Below, in pieces: positions 1 to 7,741 of a stretch of 36,019 nucleotides of DNA. Position 1 is the first letter of the stretch. Each line of letters starts with the position of its first letter. The stretch is from contig CANLGL010000057.1 in the NCBI GenBank assembly GCA_947490345.1, forward strand, positions 1 through 36,019, written 5' to 3'. The position numbers were made by a program, and so were the translations under genes. Origin of the DNA: Deltaproteobacteria bacterium (GTDB taxonomy: Bacteria; Myxococcota_A; UBA796; SXON01). The notes under the pieces are model-generated. The model made no database searches and was not told where the DNA came from. It worked only from the letters and a program-made list of their open reading frames with translations.

Positions 1-60
1 CGGGGGTTGGGCGACGAACCAACGCCGACAATTCGCGCTCACCATGGCGCGATCAGCCGC

Positions 61-118
61 AAAACTGCTTTTCGAGCTGGCTACGCCTCGGAAAACTGCT
101 TTTCGAGGCGACTACGCC
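61..118. repeat. Tandem 31-bp direct repeat with hairpin
   Basis: The 16-base unit AAAACTGCTTTTCGAG occurs at 61-76 and again at 92-107, a 31-bp period. Each unit is followed by a related CTACGCC stretch. The inner GAAAA-CTGC-TTTTC of the second unit can fold into a small hairpin. Further GC-rich short repeats follow at about 118-175 (several CTCCGCGGCG-like units). The whole 1-458 stretch has no convincing gene: the short frames crossing it are low-complexity and overlap each other on both strands. Function is unknown. Confidence 0.6.
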
Positions 119-310
119 GCCTCCGCGGCGGCCACACCCTCCGCGGCGAGCCGCCTCCGCGCAGGCTCAAAAAGCTCGGCTACGCCGTGGAGCTTCCGGC
201 CTCAACGTAGCGGGTGCCCGAACACAGGGCCGTGAGCTTCTGTTTAGTCATTCATGCCGTCGCGACGCCCGCTCCCACGGCCATGAAAAACCCAGCGACA
301 TGGGCGCCAT

Positions 311-448
311 CCGGAGGGGGGAGAGGGGCGCGCGAGGCGCGTAATTTACGCGACTCGCGCCGCAGGCCGGAAAGCGTAGCTTGCAGGCCGGAGGGGACGC
401 CCCGGTAGGGGGGAACCGCGAAGCGGTGCCCCCCTCTTTTCATGATAG
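311..448 (+). repeat. Three-hairpin intergenic repeat, copy A
   Basis: First hairpin: arms at 330-344 and 346-360 pair with one mismatch around a TAATTTA centre. Middle box: two GCAGGCCGGA units flank AAGC-GTA-GCTT at 372-382. Third hairpin: arms at 408-419 and 423-434 follow the conserved GGTAGGGG and are followed by TCTTTT, as in an intrinsic terminator. The copy ends in CATGATAG (441-448), 10 bases before the ATG of the AHSA1-like gene. The same architecture recurs at 6435, 10434 and, inverted, at 31174. Confidence 0.8.
408..440 (+). terminator. Terminator-like hairpin in repeat copy A
   Basis: A 12-bp GC-rich stem (408-419 with 423-434, one mismatch) closes a GAA loop and is followed by TCTTTT. 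This is the form of a Rho-independent terminator, but it lies directly upstream of a gene start. It could end read-through transcription from the left. Confidence 0.55.
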
Positions 449-458
449 ACGCGGCGCC

Positions 459-872
459 ATGGCCACTGTCCGTCGTCAGATCATCATCGATGCCAGCACG
501 CGCACCATCTGGGCAGCGCTCACCACGCCCGACGGGCTCAAGTCATGGCTGGCGGACGACGCTACCGTGAACTTGTCGGCGGCTGGGCGCATCGGCATCA
601 CCCTGGAAGGCGACGAGGGCCCGATCACGGAATCGGGGCGCTTTCACACCGTGCGGCCCACCTCGAAGCTGGAGATCCATTTCGAGAAACACAGCCCCGG
701 CCCGTGGAAGGACACCGCGCTCGAGTACACGATCGCACGCGAGGGCAAACAGTCGGTGGTCAGCCTCGTGCACAGCGGCGCCACGCTCGACGATCCGGCC
801 GTGTTCAAGGACGTAGACGATAGTTGGCGACGGGCACTGGTCGCGCTGCGGGATGGGTTGGAGGGCGCCTAG
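459..872 (+). CDS. AHSA1/SRPBCC-family protein
   Basis: A 137-residue protein of the START/SRPBCC fold, AHSA1 (Hsp90 ATPase activator homologue-like) type. It opens with a beta strand running into residues like IDASTRTIWAALTTP, followed by G-L-K-S-W-L, the usual helix-grip start in which a substrate protein 'rewards' solvent-exposed W and F. The C-terminal helix (DDSWRRALVALRDGLEGA) matches the long closing helix of the family. Members bind hydrophobic ligands or act as small antitoxin-like or stress proteins, and the ligand cannot be told here. The ATG at 459 was chosen over an upstream in-frame ATG at 381 because the upstream part lies inside repeat copy A and is not SRPBCC-like. The stop codon overlaps the stop of the convergent SGNH gene within a CTAG. 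Confidence 0.8.
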   Translation: MATVRRQIIIDASTRTIWAALTTPDGLKSWLADDATVNLSAAGRIGITLEGDEGPITESGRFHTVRPTSKLEIHFEKHSPGPWKDTALEYTIAREGKQSVVSLVHSGATLDDPAVFKDVDDSWRRALVALRDGLEGA

Positions 873-2281
873 CGCAAATCCACCCCCACCGTCGCACCCG
901 CGGTCACGAGGGCAGGGGACTCCCGGCGCAGATCCTCAGGACCGGCGCCCGCTGGAAGAACATCGACATACAGCCCCACCCGCACGGCGTACGGCTTCCG
1001 GCTCACGTGCACGGTCACGCGGGCCTCTCCATCACGCGCTTCTGCCGGTGCAATGGGCGCACTGCCCAGGGCCACGGCCCCCGGCGTTGCGGCATCCCGC
1101 ACGTCCAGCACCATCGGCGCGGCCACAGCGGGCAGCTTCACGTCGAACACCAGGGCCTCCGGTCGCAATGCGGCGGCTTCGACCACGCTGCCGTGGCCCT
1201 CAAAGCGGTCACTGACGCGGGGAGGGTCGCCAACCGGCGCCCGCACCCGCAGCGGCAGCGCGGGCCAGCCCACCTCCGAAAGCGTGCTGGCGACAGCTTC
1301 GTAGAGCCATCGGTGCCCCTCTGCGGTAGGGTGCATCAGGTCCAGAAACAGGGCGTCGGCGCTCTGCCCAGTGGCGCGGAATGCGGCGGGCCCGTCCACC
1401 AGCGGCGTGCCGCACCGATCGGCCGCGGAGCGCATCACATCGCGGTAGGGGCCCCACGCCGGATCGGCGGCCTCCGCCGCGATGTCTTCGCGATTGGGCA
1501 ACAGAACGAAGACCACCCCCCCGCCGCGCGAAGCCATGATCGAGCAGAAAGTCTCGAGGTTCCGCGCGTAGTCCGCGATCGCGACACGCCGGGCTCCGGA
1601 TCGAGGATCGTCACCACCAACCTGCCACCCCACGGTGCGGGCGCGGGACGCGGTGCCCTTGATGCGCAACTGATAGTCGAGCCCGCGAAACAACGCGGAG
1701 GCCGCGAGTGACTGCCGCGCCGCCGCCGTCGGAGTGTCGCTCCAGCCGGCGTACGACGCAACGAGATCGACATCGGAGAAGCTGTCGAAGTTGTTGTCCG
1801 ACCAGAGGGTGCCGACCAGAAGCAGGTCGGGGTCCAAGTCCAAACCGCGACCGCGCAAGAGGTTAAGCGCCTGGAAGCTCGAATAGCCGGGCACGCCGCC
1901 GTTGATGAAGTCGGCGGCCACGGCTGCTTCCAAACGCGCCGTGAACACGTCGTCGTCGTCGTTGCCAAAGCCGTAGATGCTGCTATCGCCCAGCGCCAGC
2001 ACCCGCGGTCGCGTCTTCGCCCCGCGCTCACGGTCGCGAAACCCGAGCGCATTGACGTGCACGTGGCCGCCCCGTTCGACGTGATCCCCAGGAATGAGCT
2101 CCCACAGGAGCCAGGGGTTCCCGTTCATGAGCGTGTCGCCGCCGGCCTGTTCCGCGGGCACCTCCCCGACCGAGGGCGGCGGAAACGTGCGAAACCAGAC
2201 CTCGCCCGCCAAGAGCAAGCCGCTGGCGACCGTGACTCCAGCCAGGGCGCGGCGAGCGCGGGGGCCCGCGCCCAAGCTCAC
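869..2281 (-). CDS. Membrane-anchored SGNH/GDSL-type hydrolase
   Basis: A 470-residue protein with an N-terminal hydrophobic segment (about residues 13-24, ALAGVTVASGLLLAG), so probably exported and membrane-tethered. The SGNH-fold blocks are visible: block I LALGDSSIYGFG with the nucleophile Ser in GDS, a block II-like Gly in INGGVPGYSS, an Asn in TLWSDNN (block III-like), and block V LDLMHPTAEGH with the Asp-x-x-His catalytic pair. NALGFRD ahead of block I is common in bacterial SGNH hydrolases. The C-terminal ~130 residues look beta-rich and are unassigned. The GTG start at 2281 overlaps the TGA of the upstream lipoprotein gene (GTGA), so the two are probably translationally coupled. An open frame extends further upstream but is out of character there. 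Substrate unknown: an ester or an acyl group on a polysaccharide or lipid is the family norm. Confidence 0.8.
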   Translation of the reverse strand: MSLGAGPRARRALAGVTVASGLLLAGEVWFRTFPPPSVGEVPAEQAGGDTLMNGNPWLLWELIPGDHVERGGHVHVNALGFRDRERGAKTRPRVLALGDSSIYGFGNDDDDVFTARLEAAVAADFINGGVPGYSSFQALNLLRGRGLDLDPDLLLVGTLWSDNNFDSFSDVDLVASYAGWSDTPTAAARQSLAASALFRGLDYQLRIKGTASRARTVGWQVGGDDPRSGARRVAIADYARNLETFCSIMASRGGGVVFVLLPNREDIAAEAADPAWGPYRDVMRSAADRCGTPLVDGPAAFRATGQSADALFLDLMHPTAEGHRWLYEAVASTLSEVGWPALPLRVRAPVGDPPRVSDRFEGHGSVVEAAALRPEALVFDVKLPAVAAPMVLDVRDAATPGAVALGSAPIAPAEARDGEARVTVHVSRKPYAVRVGLYVDVLPAGAGPEDLRRESPALVTAGATVGVDLR

Positions 2282-3447
2282 TCTTTGGCCCGAATGACGC
2301 GGAGATCGCCGCCGAGCAGGAGCGTGTGATCGCTGCCAGACACCTGGGTCGCGGTCGCGTGAAGCCCGATGATGCCGAGGCTCTCCCTGCGTGCGGCCGG
2401 CAGCGTACGATCGAGGTTGGTCGCGATTGCCTCGAGGATCTTGGCTTGGAAGAGCGCCACGAGCGGGTCCGCGAGACCGGCACATGGGGAGGCCGCGACC
2501 TGCTTCACCAGGCGCTCCTCGGTGCGCAGGCGCAGCTTCCCGTTTTCAATCGCGAGGGTGCCCTGGACGTCGTAGTCCCGCCACCAACCCTTGCCTTCGA
2601 GGCGCCAGATCCGCAGATCGAGGTCGAATCGGTCCCCCTCGACGGTGACCGCCCGGGGATCCACTGCGATGTTCATCTGGTGGAGTCCGGATGCGTACGC
2701 CTCCCTCCGTAAGAGGCCTGCCAGCGCCGTTTCGGAGATGCCAACGAGGACGCCCTCGCGACCGGGATCGGGCACCACCGCGGGGATCGTGGCGGGAACG
2801 TCCGTCAGCACCTCGATCCGGACCGCATCCTTCCCATTCTTGATCCGCACCAGCCGGATGGGGAGGCCACTTTCGGAGAGATCGACCAGCGGTATCGGGG
2901 GAAGCGCCTCGCCGATGGCGGCCCGCACGTAGTCTTGGAGCAGGGCCGACGGATCGACACGCAAGGCGCCAAATTCGGCACCGGCGATCACCACCTTGCC
3001 GACCCTGAAGGGTCGGGCGACCACTGTGGTGCCTTTCTCCACGAGAATCTGGAGTTGCCCGCCGACTTCGACGTGAAGCGGAAAGCTGCCGCCCAACGCA
3101 GCCAGGGACCACTTGACCTCGCCTCGGATGTCGAGATCGAAGTGCAAGCAGCTATCGCAGCCCTTCCCGGGCTCCAGCTCGGCCCTGGTCACACGCAGCT
3201 TGGGTTTGAGTTGGGCAGCAGCACCAAGGGGGAAGCTCAGCTCCAGGAGCTTCGACGACCGCTCGAGCGCCTCCGTCCCGGCGGCGTCGACAGCCTGCCC
3301 GAGGGCGGCTTCGCCGATGCCGATCACGAGGTCCGGCTCCCACTGCGACGGCGCGTCCGTGGCGATGGCGGCCGCCCGCGCCTTTTCCTCTTCGTAAAGC
3401 GGGCGCACATCCGGCACGCATCCCCACAGGCCAAGCACCAGCAGCAT
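2278..3447 (-). CDS. Predicted lipoprotein, function unknown
   Basis: A 389-residue protein whose first residues, MLLVLGLWGCVPDV, form a short signal peptide with a lipobox-like LWGC, so it is probably a lipoprotein. The rest is a series of amphipathic beta strands with few helices and a Cys pair (CDSC, about residue 95). Its strand-rich layout (phrases like VKWSLAALGG and WWRDYDVQGTLAIENGKL) loosely recalls TULIP/SMP-like or DUF4403-type lipid-binding proteins, but that is a weak resemblance only. The start was placed at the ATG giving the lipobox, although an open frame continues 102 codons upstream across the divergent gene. It is co-transcribed with the SGNH hydrolase (4-bp overlap), which suggests a shared envelope task. 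It is divergent from the HEAT/TPR-like gene with only about 27 bases between starts. Confidence 0.65.
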   Translation of the reverse strand: MLLVLGLWGCVPDVRPLYEEEKARAAAIATDAPSQWEPDLVIGIGEAALGQAVDAAGTEALERSSKLLELSFPLGAAAQLKPKLRVTRAELEPGKGCDSCLHFDLDIRGEVKWSLAALGGSFPLHVEVGGQLQILVEKGTTVVARPFRVGKVVIAGAEFGALRVDPSALLQDYVRAAIGEALPPIPLVDLSESGLPIRLVRIKNGKDAVRIEVLTDVPATIPAVVPDPGREGVLVGISETALAGLLRREAYASGLHQMNIAVDPRAVTVEGDRFDLDLRIWRLEGKGWWRDYDVQGTLAIENGKLRLRTEERLVKQVAASPCAGLADPLVALFQAKILEAIATNLDRTLPAARRESLGIIGLHATATQVSGSDHTLLLGGDLRVIRAKE

Positions 3448-3474
3448 AGGGTGAGCGTAACCGCCAGAGTGCCC

Positions 3475-4677
3475 ATGCCCGAGACCGAGGACCCGATCGC
3501 CGCGCTCGACGCCAAGGACATTCCCACCCGTGCCGCAGGCGCCCGCGACCTGTCCCTGGCTGGCCTGCCGGCTGCGATCCCCCGCCTGCTCGCGGCGGCG
3601 GTCAGCGACAAGTCGCCAGGCGTGCGCCTCGCGGCGGCGGCGGCCGTTGCCGACATTCTGAGCCGCCACCGCTTCTTGCCGCGCAGCGCCGCGATCCCTC
3701 TGCAGACGAGACAGGAGTGGTTTCGGCTGGTGGCCGATCTCGACCCCATCCACAACACGGGCCTGTTCGCCGTTTGCGGAACGCTCGCGACGCCTGAAGC
3801 GTTTACTCGCGTCATCGTGGGCCTCCGCGATCCGCGCCAGGATGTGCGCGCCGGCGCCTGTGTCGGGCTCTGGCGCGCCGTTGCCAGCGGGGCCTACAAT
3901 GGCGATGTCGAGACCGAAGCGAGGGTCGTGGCCACGCTCTCCGATGCTCGCATCCGGGTGGAAACCCGCGTCGAAATCGCGCGCATCTGCGCCGACGTCG
4001 GCTACTACTCAGCCCTCCAGGCGGCGCGACCCCTGGTCGAACAATGTGTGCGTCAAAACCTGGCTCTGGCCGAGTCGCTGATTCAACGCCTGGAAACACC
4101 GCCCTCGCCGGTGGGGCTGTGGGTCTGCAGCGGGCTGGACGTGTCCGCAGTGGACCCGAAGGCCTCTCGGCGCGACCTGCTTTGTGTGCTCGGCGTCACC
4201 GACGCGGTCCTCGCGCCCACCACCGGCGCGGTGGAGCGTCTGGTCCCCACGGGGGCGTTTCGGGTGCTCCAGGCGCGGCCGGTCGACAAGGAGCCGGTCG
4301 GTCTTGTGGTGCAGGTGGGTGAACACTCCTATTGGCCCGCTGGTAACGATGAGCTCTGCACCTTCGGCGACCGCCTCTGCGCGTCGGGGCGGCACGATCT
4401 GGTCGATCTCTGCGAGGAGGTTTTGGGCGTCGGGGCCGCGGCGCTGCGCGTGAGGGGAGCCTCCCTGTTGGCCCGGGGTGATGCCGCAGGGGCCATCCTG
4501 GCCTTGGAGGCCGCGATCGAGGGCAAGCGGGTGCCCAGCGACACGTGGTGGTTTTTGGCGGATGCGCTCGCCCGCGCCGGTCGCCCGGCGGAAGCGCGGC
4601 CCCACTTGGAAAAATACCTGTCCAAAGCAGCGAAGCGCGCGCCCTTCGTGGAAGAGGCCAGGCGGCGACTCACCTGA
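3475..4677 (+). CDS. HEAT/TPR-like repeat protein
   Basis: A 400-residue, largely alpha-helical protein. Residues 1-150 look like HEAT/armadillo-type helical pairs (AAIPRLLAAAVSDKSPGVRLAAAAAVA; then DPRQDVRAGACVGLWRA). Residues about 320-395 look like tetratricopeptide-type helices (RGDAAGAILALEAAIEGKRV, WWFLADALARAGRPAEARPHLEKYL). No catalytic motif is seen, so it is probably a scaffold or adaptor. The ATG at 3475 was chosen; GTG at 3451 or 3469 is also in frame, and none has a clear ribosome-binding site. The frame is open for 180 codons further upstream, but that part is antisense to the lipoprotein gene. Its 3' end meets repeat copy E. Confidence 0.65.
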   Translation: MPETEDPIAALDAKDIPTRAAGARDLSLAGLPAAIPRLLAAAVSDKSPGVRLAAAAAVADILSRHRFLPRSAAIPLQTRQEWFRLVADLDPIHNTGLFAVCGTLATPEAFTRVIVGLRDPRQDVRAGACVGLWRAVASGAYNGDVETEARVVATLSDARIRVETRVEIARICADVGYYSALQAARPLVEQCVRQNLALAESLIQRLETPPSPVGLWVCSGLDVSAVDPKASRRDLLCVLGVTDAVLAPTTGAVERLVPTGAFRVLQARPVDKEPVGLVVQVGEHSYWPAGNDELCTFGDRLCASGRHDLVDLCEEVLGVGAAALRVRGASLLARGDAAGAILALEAAIEGKRVPSDTWWFLADALARAGRPAEARPHLEKYLSKAAKRAPFVEEARRRLT

Positions 4678-4681
4678 AAGC

Positions 4682-4710
4682 GGGGGAAGGAGCCTGCGGC
4701 CCCTTCCCCC
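4682..4710. terminator. Hairpin between convergent genes
   Basis: A 13-bp arm pair (4682-4694 with 4698-4710) with a TGC loop and a single mismatch that would be G-U in the minus-strand RNA. It lies five bases after the stop of the HEAT/TPR-like gene and is oriented symmetrically for the opposing SDR gene. There is no strong T-run. Confidence 0.5.
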
Positions 4711-4790
4711 TACCGCGCCATCAACTCGGGTATCCGACCTCCGCCCTCCAAGCTGCGCTTTCCGGTCTGCGGCGCCTCCCCGGACCTTTC
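4682..4790 (-). repeat. Three-hairpin repeat, partial copy E
   Basis: On the minus strand this shows the last two modules of the family: AAGC-GCA-GCTT (4750-4760), then GGCGCGGTAGGGG-like sequence and the terminal hairpin (4682-4694 with 4698-4710). The first hairpin is not recognisable. Unlike copies A-D it lies between two convergent genes and does not end at a start codon. The hairpin is likely to work as a terminator for one or both. Confidence 0.65.
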
Positions 4791-4810
4791 CCGGCGTCGC
4801 GTTGGGTGGC

Positions 4811-5818
4811 TCAATCCCGCCTGGGCGGCGGCCCCGCGGGTAGGTCCTCCCACTTGATCACGCCCGGCTCGTAGATCGTCGCCGTGAACTGGCGATGCAC
4901 CACCTTTTCCTCCCGAGCGGTCGGATCCTCGGACTGGTGTCGCTCGGTGAACGCGGTGCGGGCGGCCTCGTCGTAGGGGGTGAGGGGAATTCCAAAGGTC
5001 GCTCCCATCGAAGCACCGTCGACCGCGCTTGGGTGCGAGTAGTGCGCCGCCAGCGCCCGGGCATGGTTGCTCCAGCGCCGGCCCAACGGACGGGCGACCG
5101 TCGCGAGCGCGCGCAGTCCGATGGGAGGCAGCGGCCAATGGGCCTCCGGCAGGCCGTTGACCCGGCACATGCGGGAAAAGGCATCCTCAATCGCCATGCT
5201 CTCCGGGCCACCCACGCGCAGCGTCGCTTTTTTGAGCGCAGGAAGCTCGAGGCTGGCCAGCGCCATCAGCGCCAGGTCACGGGTGTGGATCGGGCTCACC
5301 AGCATCGACGGCGTTCCGGGCAGAAACACGTTGCCGTTGGCCTCGACCCGTCGCGCGAGGTCCGCGAAGTTCTGAACGAAGAGGCCAGGCCGGAGCACGG
5401 TGTACGACAGGCCGCTGGCCGCCAGGGCCGCCTCGGCGACCCGCTTGCTGGACAGCGCCGGGACATCGTCGTCCGACTCGACCGCAGCGCAGCTGATGTA
5501 GACGAGGTGTTCGACGCCCCGCGCCTGGGCAGCGGCGAACAACGCCGTGCTGCCATCGGCGTTGACCGCGCGGTGATCGTTGCCAGTGCGCTCCACCCGC
5601 ACGCCGTGTGCGGCGATGACGTGCCGCACGCCGTCCATCGCACGCCCGACGCTGGCCGGATCGCGCAGATCACCGAAGAAGTAGGCGGCGCCGGTGTCGT
5701 TGAGCCAGAAGTACTCACTGCCCTTGCGGACAAGGCAGCGCACGTCCAGCCCAATTGAACGCAGCACGCGCACCACCTGGGTGCCCAGTCGTCCTGTCGC
5801 GCCCGTGACGAGAATCAT
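4811..5818 (-). CDS. NAD(P)-binding SDR protein (NmrA/NDUFA9-like)
   Basis: A 335-residue atypical short-chain dehydrogenase. The N-terminus MILVTGATGRLG carries the Rossmann GxxGxxG dinucleotide site, followed by VRCLVRKGS (a basic residue after beta 2, typical of NADP preference) and FFGDLRDPASVGRAMDGV. The downstream HLVYISCAAV and TVLRPGLFVQNF segments fit NmrA/complex-I-39-kDa-like members, which often lack the YxxxK pair; no clear YxxxK is seen here. Such proteins sense redox state or reduce quinone-like or sugar-like substrates. The start is the ATG at 5818 that begins the Rossmann strand; the open frame upstream runs back over the tRNA and is discarded. The C-terminal residues about 225-335 (WSNHARALAAHYSHPSAVDG onward) are a less conserved cap. 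Confidence 0.8.
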   Translation of the reverse strand: MILVTGATGRLGTQVVRVLRSIGLDVRCLVRKGSEYFWLNDTGAAYFFGDLRDPASVGRAMDGVRHVIAAHGVRVERTGNDHRAVNADGSTALFAAAQARGVEHLVYISCAAVESDDDVPALSSKRVAEAALAASGLSYTVLRPGLFVQNFADLARRVEANGNVFLPGTPSMLVSPIHTRDLALMALASLELPALKKATLRVGGPESMAIEDAFSRMCRVNGLPEAHWPLPPIGLRALATVARPLGRRWSNHARALAAHYSHPSAVDGASMGATFGIPLTPYDEAARTAFTERHQSEDPTAREEKVVHRQFTATIYEPGVIKWEDLPAGPPPRRD

Positions 5819-5842
5819 GGGACCCGATCTAACCCGCTGCCC

Positions 5843-5869
5843 TTGACCCGGTGCGCTCCCAACCATAGA
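5843..5869 (+). promoter_or_regulatory. Possible tRNA-Ala promoter
   Basis: TTGACC at 5843-5848 resembles a -35 box. CATAGA at 5864-5869 is a weak -10 match with 15-bp spacing, leaving about 14 bases to the tRNA 5' end. No other good candidate is visible before the tRNA. Confidence 0.4.
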
Positions 5870-5883
5870 CGGCGCCGCGTCTT

Positions 5884-5960
5884 GGGGCTGTAGCTCAGCT
5901 TGGGAGAGCATCAGAATGGCATTCTGGGGGTCACCGGTTCGATCCCGGTCAGCTCCACCA
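5884..5960 (+). tRNA. tRNA-Ala (anticodon GGC)
   Basis: A 77-base cloverleaf. The acceptor 5' strand GGGGCTG (5884-5890) pairs with CAGCTCC at the 3' side with one G-T pair. The D arm is GCTC/GAGC, and the T arm carries GGTTCGATCC. The anticodon loop ATGGCAT (5915-5921, with a 5-bp stem) places GGC at 5918-5920, so it reads GCC alanine codons. The terminal CCA is encoded. It is a single gene, divergent from the SDR gene, with a hairpin soon after. Confidence 0.95.
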
Positions 5961-5971
5961 CTTCGCACTTC

Positions 5972-6007
5972 AACCGCCCGCTCTGGAGAAATCTGGGGCG
6001 GGCGGTT
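5972..6007 (+). terminator. Terminator-like hairpin after tRNA-Ala
   Basis: AACCGCCCGC (5972-5981) is exactly complementary to GCGGGCGGTT (5998-6007), with a 16-base loop and a short T-run. It starts 12 bases after the encoded CCA, so it probably ends the tRNA transcript. Confidence 0.65.
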
Positions 6008-6102
6008 TCGCGTTAGTATCCCATCCATGAGTAGCTTTGTCGCGCCTGCGCTGCTGGTCACGCCGGCGCGTTACCCGCCGCAACTCGCTCCCGGAGCCTT
6101 CC

Positions 6103-6429
6103 ATGGCTGACAAACCACCCGACGTCGCCGACTTTGTCGGGAAGTTCTTCACCCGCGCCCAGGGCGAGGCCACGCGGGCCGCCCGCTACGGTCGAGAACT
6201 GCTGTCGCTCCGACAGCTACGCATCGATCGCGACCTCATGTTCGTCAAACTCGGCAAGGAGGTGCGCCAGCTCGTCGATGCGGGGGAGGTGAGTCATCCC
6301 GGCCTCGTGCGCGGCGCGGCCCGCATCTCGGAGTTCGAAGAGAGGATCAAGCAGGGGGAAGACACCTTGCGGAAGGAGGGGCTCGATCCCGACAACAATC
6401 CCTCGGACGGCGGCAGCCACAGCGGTTAG
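6103..6429 (+). CDS. Small hypothetical protein, helical
   Basis: A 108-residue protein that I do not recognise. Residues about 15-90 are predicted to be almost wholly alpha-helical and amphipathic, with many charged residues (LRQLRIDRDLMFVKLGKEVRQL; RISEFEERIKQGEDTLRKEG), compatible with a coiled coil or antiparallel helix pair. The C-terminus is a short polar tail. The ATG at 6103 is favoured because GGAG sits at 6093-6096 with good spacing; an in-frame ATG at 6037 lacks this. It is not part of an obvious operon: the tRNA hairpin lies upstream and repeat copy B lies downstream. Confidence 0.65.
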   Translation: MADKPPDVADFVGKFFTRAQGEATRAARYGRELLSLRQLRIDRDLMFVKLGKEVRQLVDAGEVSHPGLVRGAARISEFEERIKQGEDTLRKEGLDPDNNPSDGGSHSG

Positions 6430-6434
6430 CCAGA

Positions 6435-6570
6435 GTGGGGGAGAGCGACACGCGCGGCGCGTTATCCAACGCACCGCGCGCCGGAGGCCGGAAACCGCAG
6501 GTTGCAGGCCGGAGGGCATGGCGCGGTAGGGGGAGAGGCCGTTTCGGCCTTTCCCCCCGGAACATGATAG
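6435..6570 (+). repeat. Three-hairpin intergenic repeat, copy B
   Basis: First hairpin: arms 6451-6463 and 6468-6480 around ATCC, with loop-proximal TTATCCAA as in copy C. Middle box: AACC-GCA-GGTT at 6493-6503, a paired change from the AAGC/GCTT seen in copies A, E and F. Third hairpin: arms 6529-6541 and 6545-6557. It ends in CATGATAG (6563-6570), 25 bases before the GTG of the acyl-CoA dehydrogenase. Confidence 0.8.
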
Positions 6571-6595
6571 CCCCGCCGCTCCCCGAGGGCGGCCC

Positions 6596-7741
6596 GTGTT
6601 CAGCCTCACCGACGAGCAGAAAGCGCTGGTAGATGCAGCGCGCACCGCGAGCGTTGTCGCCATCGGTCCGACGGTGAAGGCGGATGACGAGACGGAAACT
6701 TTCCGTCCCGAGATCTTCGGTCAGCTCGGCGCCGCCGGCCTTTGCGGCATCCCGACTGCAGAAGTGTGGGGCGGCTTGGGCCTGGGCTACGTCGAATACG
6801 CCCTCGCCCTCGAGGAGATAGCGAAGATCGCGCCGAGCTGGGCGGTGTGCGTGGCCGTCAACGGCCTCCCCCAGATCATCCTCACGCTTTTCGGCAACGA
6901 CACCCAGCGTCAGCGGCACCTCCCGCAGCTCGCCAGCGGCGAAAAACTCGGCGCTTTCGCGCTCTCCGAACCGGGAAGCGGCTCCGACGCCGGTTCACTG
7001 CGCACCACCGCGGTCCGCGACGGCGACCACTACGTGCTCAACGGCACCAAGTTCTGGATCACCCACGGCGGCTACGCGGACGTGTACGTGGTGATGGCTC
7101 GCACCGGCGGGCCTGGCCCCCGTGGCATCAGCGCCTTCCTGGTCGAAAAGGGGACCCAAGGGCTCGGCTATGGCAAAAAGGAAGAAAAGATGGGGCTGCG
7201 GGCCTCGCCCACGGTCGAACTGGTTCTCGACAACGCCAGGGTTCCCGCAGAGAACCTGCTTGGAAGCGAGGGCGATGGCTTTCGCGTCGCGATGAGCGCC
7301 CTGGACTCCGGACGCATCACGATCGCGGCCACGAGCGTGGGCCTGGCCCAGGCGGCCCTCGATTGTGCCGCGGCCTATGCCTGCCAGCGTCGGCAGTTCG
7401 ATACGCAGATCATCGACTTTCAGGGCGTTGGCTTCATGCTCGCAGACATGGCGAGCAAGGTGGAAACCGCGCGCCTTTTGGTCCACAAGGCCGCGTGGCT
7501 GCGCGACCAGGGTCAGCCATACAGTCACATCGCGGCCATGGCCAAATGTGTGGCCACCGATGCTGCCATGGCGGTGTCCACCGACGCGGTTCAGGTGCTC
7601 GGCGGCTATGGCTACACCCGAGAATATCCGGTCGAACGCCTGATGCGGGACGCCAAGGTGATGCAAATCGTCGAGGGCACCAACCAGGTTCAGCGCGTCG
7701 TGATCGCCCGGCATCTCAAGCGCACGTACGGAGGCGGTTAG
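6596..7741 (+). CDS. Acyl-CoA dehydrogenase
   Basis: A 381-residue FAD flavoenzyme catalysing alpha,beta-dehydrogenation of an acyl-CoA. The ACAD signatures are visible in order: an N-terminal helical part with EVWGGLGLGYVEYALALEEI, the FAD/substrate segment FALSEPGSGSDAGS, the WITHGG motif of the beta domain, RRQFDTQIIDFQGV in the C-terminal helical domain, and IVEGTNQVQRVVIARHL with the catalytic Glu at about residue 360. The length is normal for the family. Start: GTG at 6596 with a GAGGGCGG Shine-Dalgarno at about 6585-6592. The substrate (short/branched-chain or glutaryl-type) cannot be told from sequence alone. Repeat copy B lies directly upstream and may carry its promoter. The gene is followed after 56 bases by the PEGA-domain gene. 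Confidence 0.92.
   Translation: MFSLTDEQKALVDAARTASVVAIGPTVKADDETETFRPEIFGQLGAAGLCGIPTAEVWGGLGLGYVEYALALEEIAKIAPSWAVCVAVNGLPQIILTLFGNDTQRQRHLPQLASGEKLGAFALSEPGSGSDAGSLRTTAVRDGDHYVLNGTKFWITHGGYADVYVVMARTGGPGPRGISAFLVEKGTQGLGYGKKEEKMGLRASPTVELVLDNARVPAENLLGSEGDGFRVAMSALDSGRITIAATSVGLAQAALDCAAAYACQRRQFDTQIIDFQGVGFMLADMASKVETARLLVHKAAWLRDQGQPYSHIAAMAKCVATDAAMAVSTDAVQVLGGYGYTREYPVERLMRDAKVMQIVEGTNQVQRVVIARHLKRTYGGG

Noticed and set aside
7..443. Short open frames on both strands at the left edge
   Set aside because: They overlap one another in several frames, are Arg/Pro-rich or low-complexity, and lie in repeat sequence; none shows a family signal.
2935..3474. N-terminal extension of the HEAT/TPR-like gene
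   Set aside because: It is the antisense of the lipoprotein gene and lacks helical-repeat character; the lipoprotein on the other strand has a lipobox and coherent strands.
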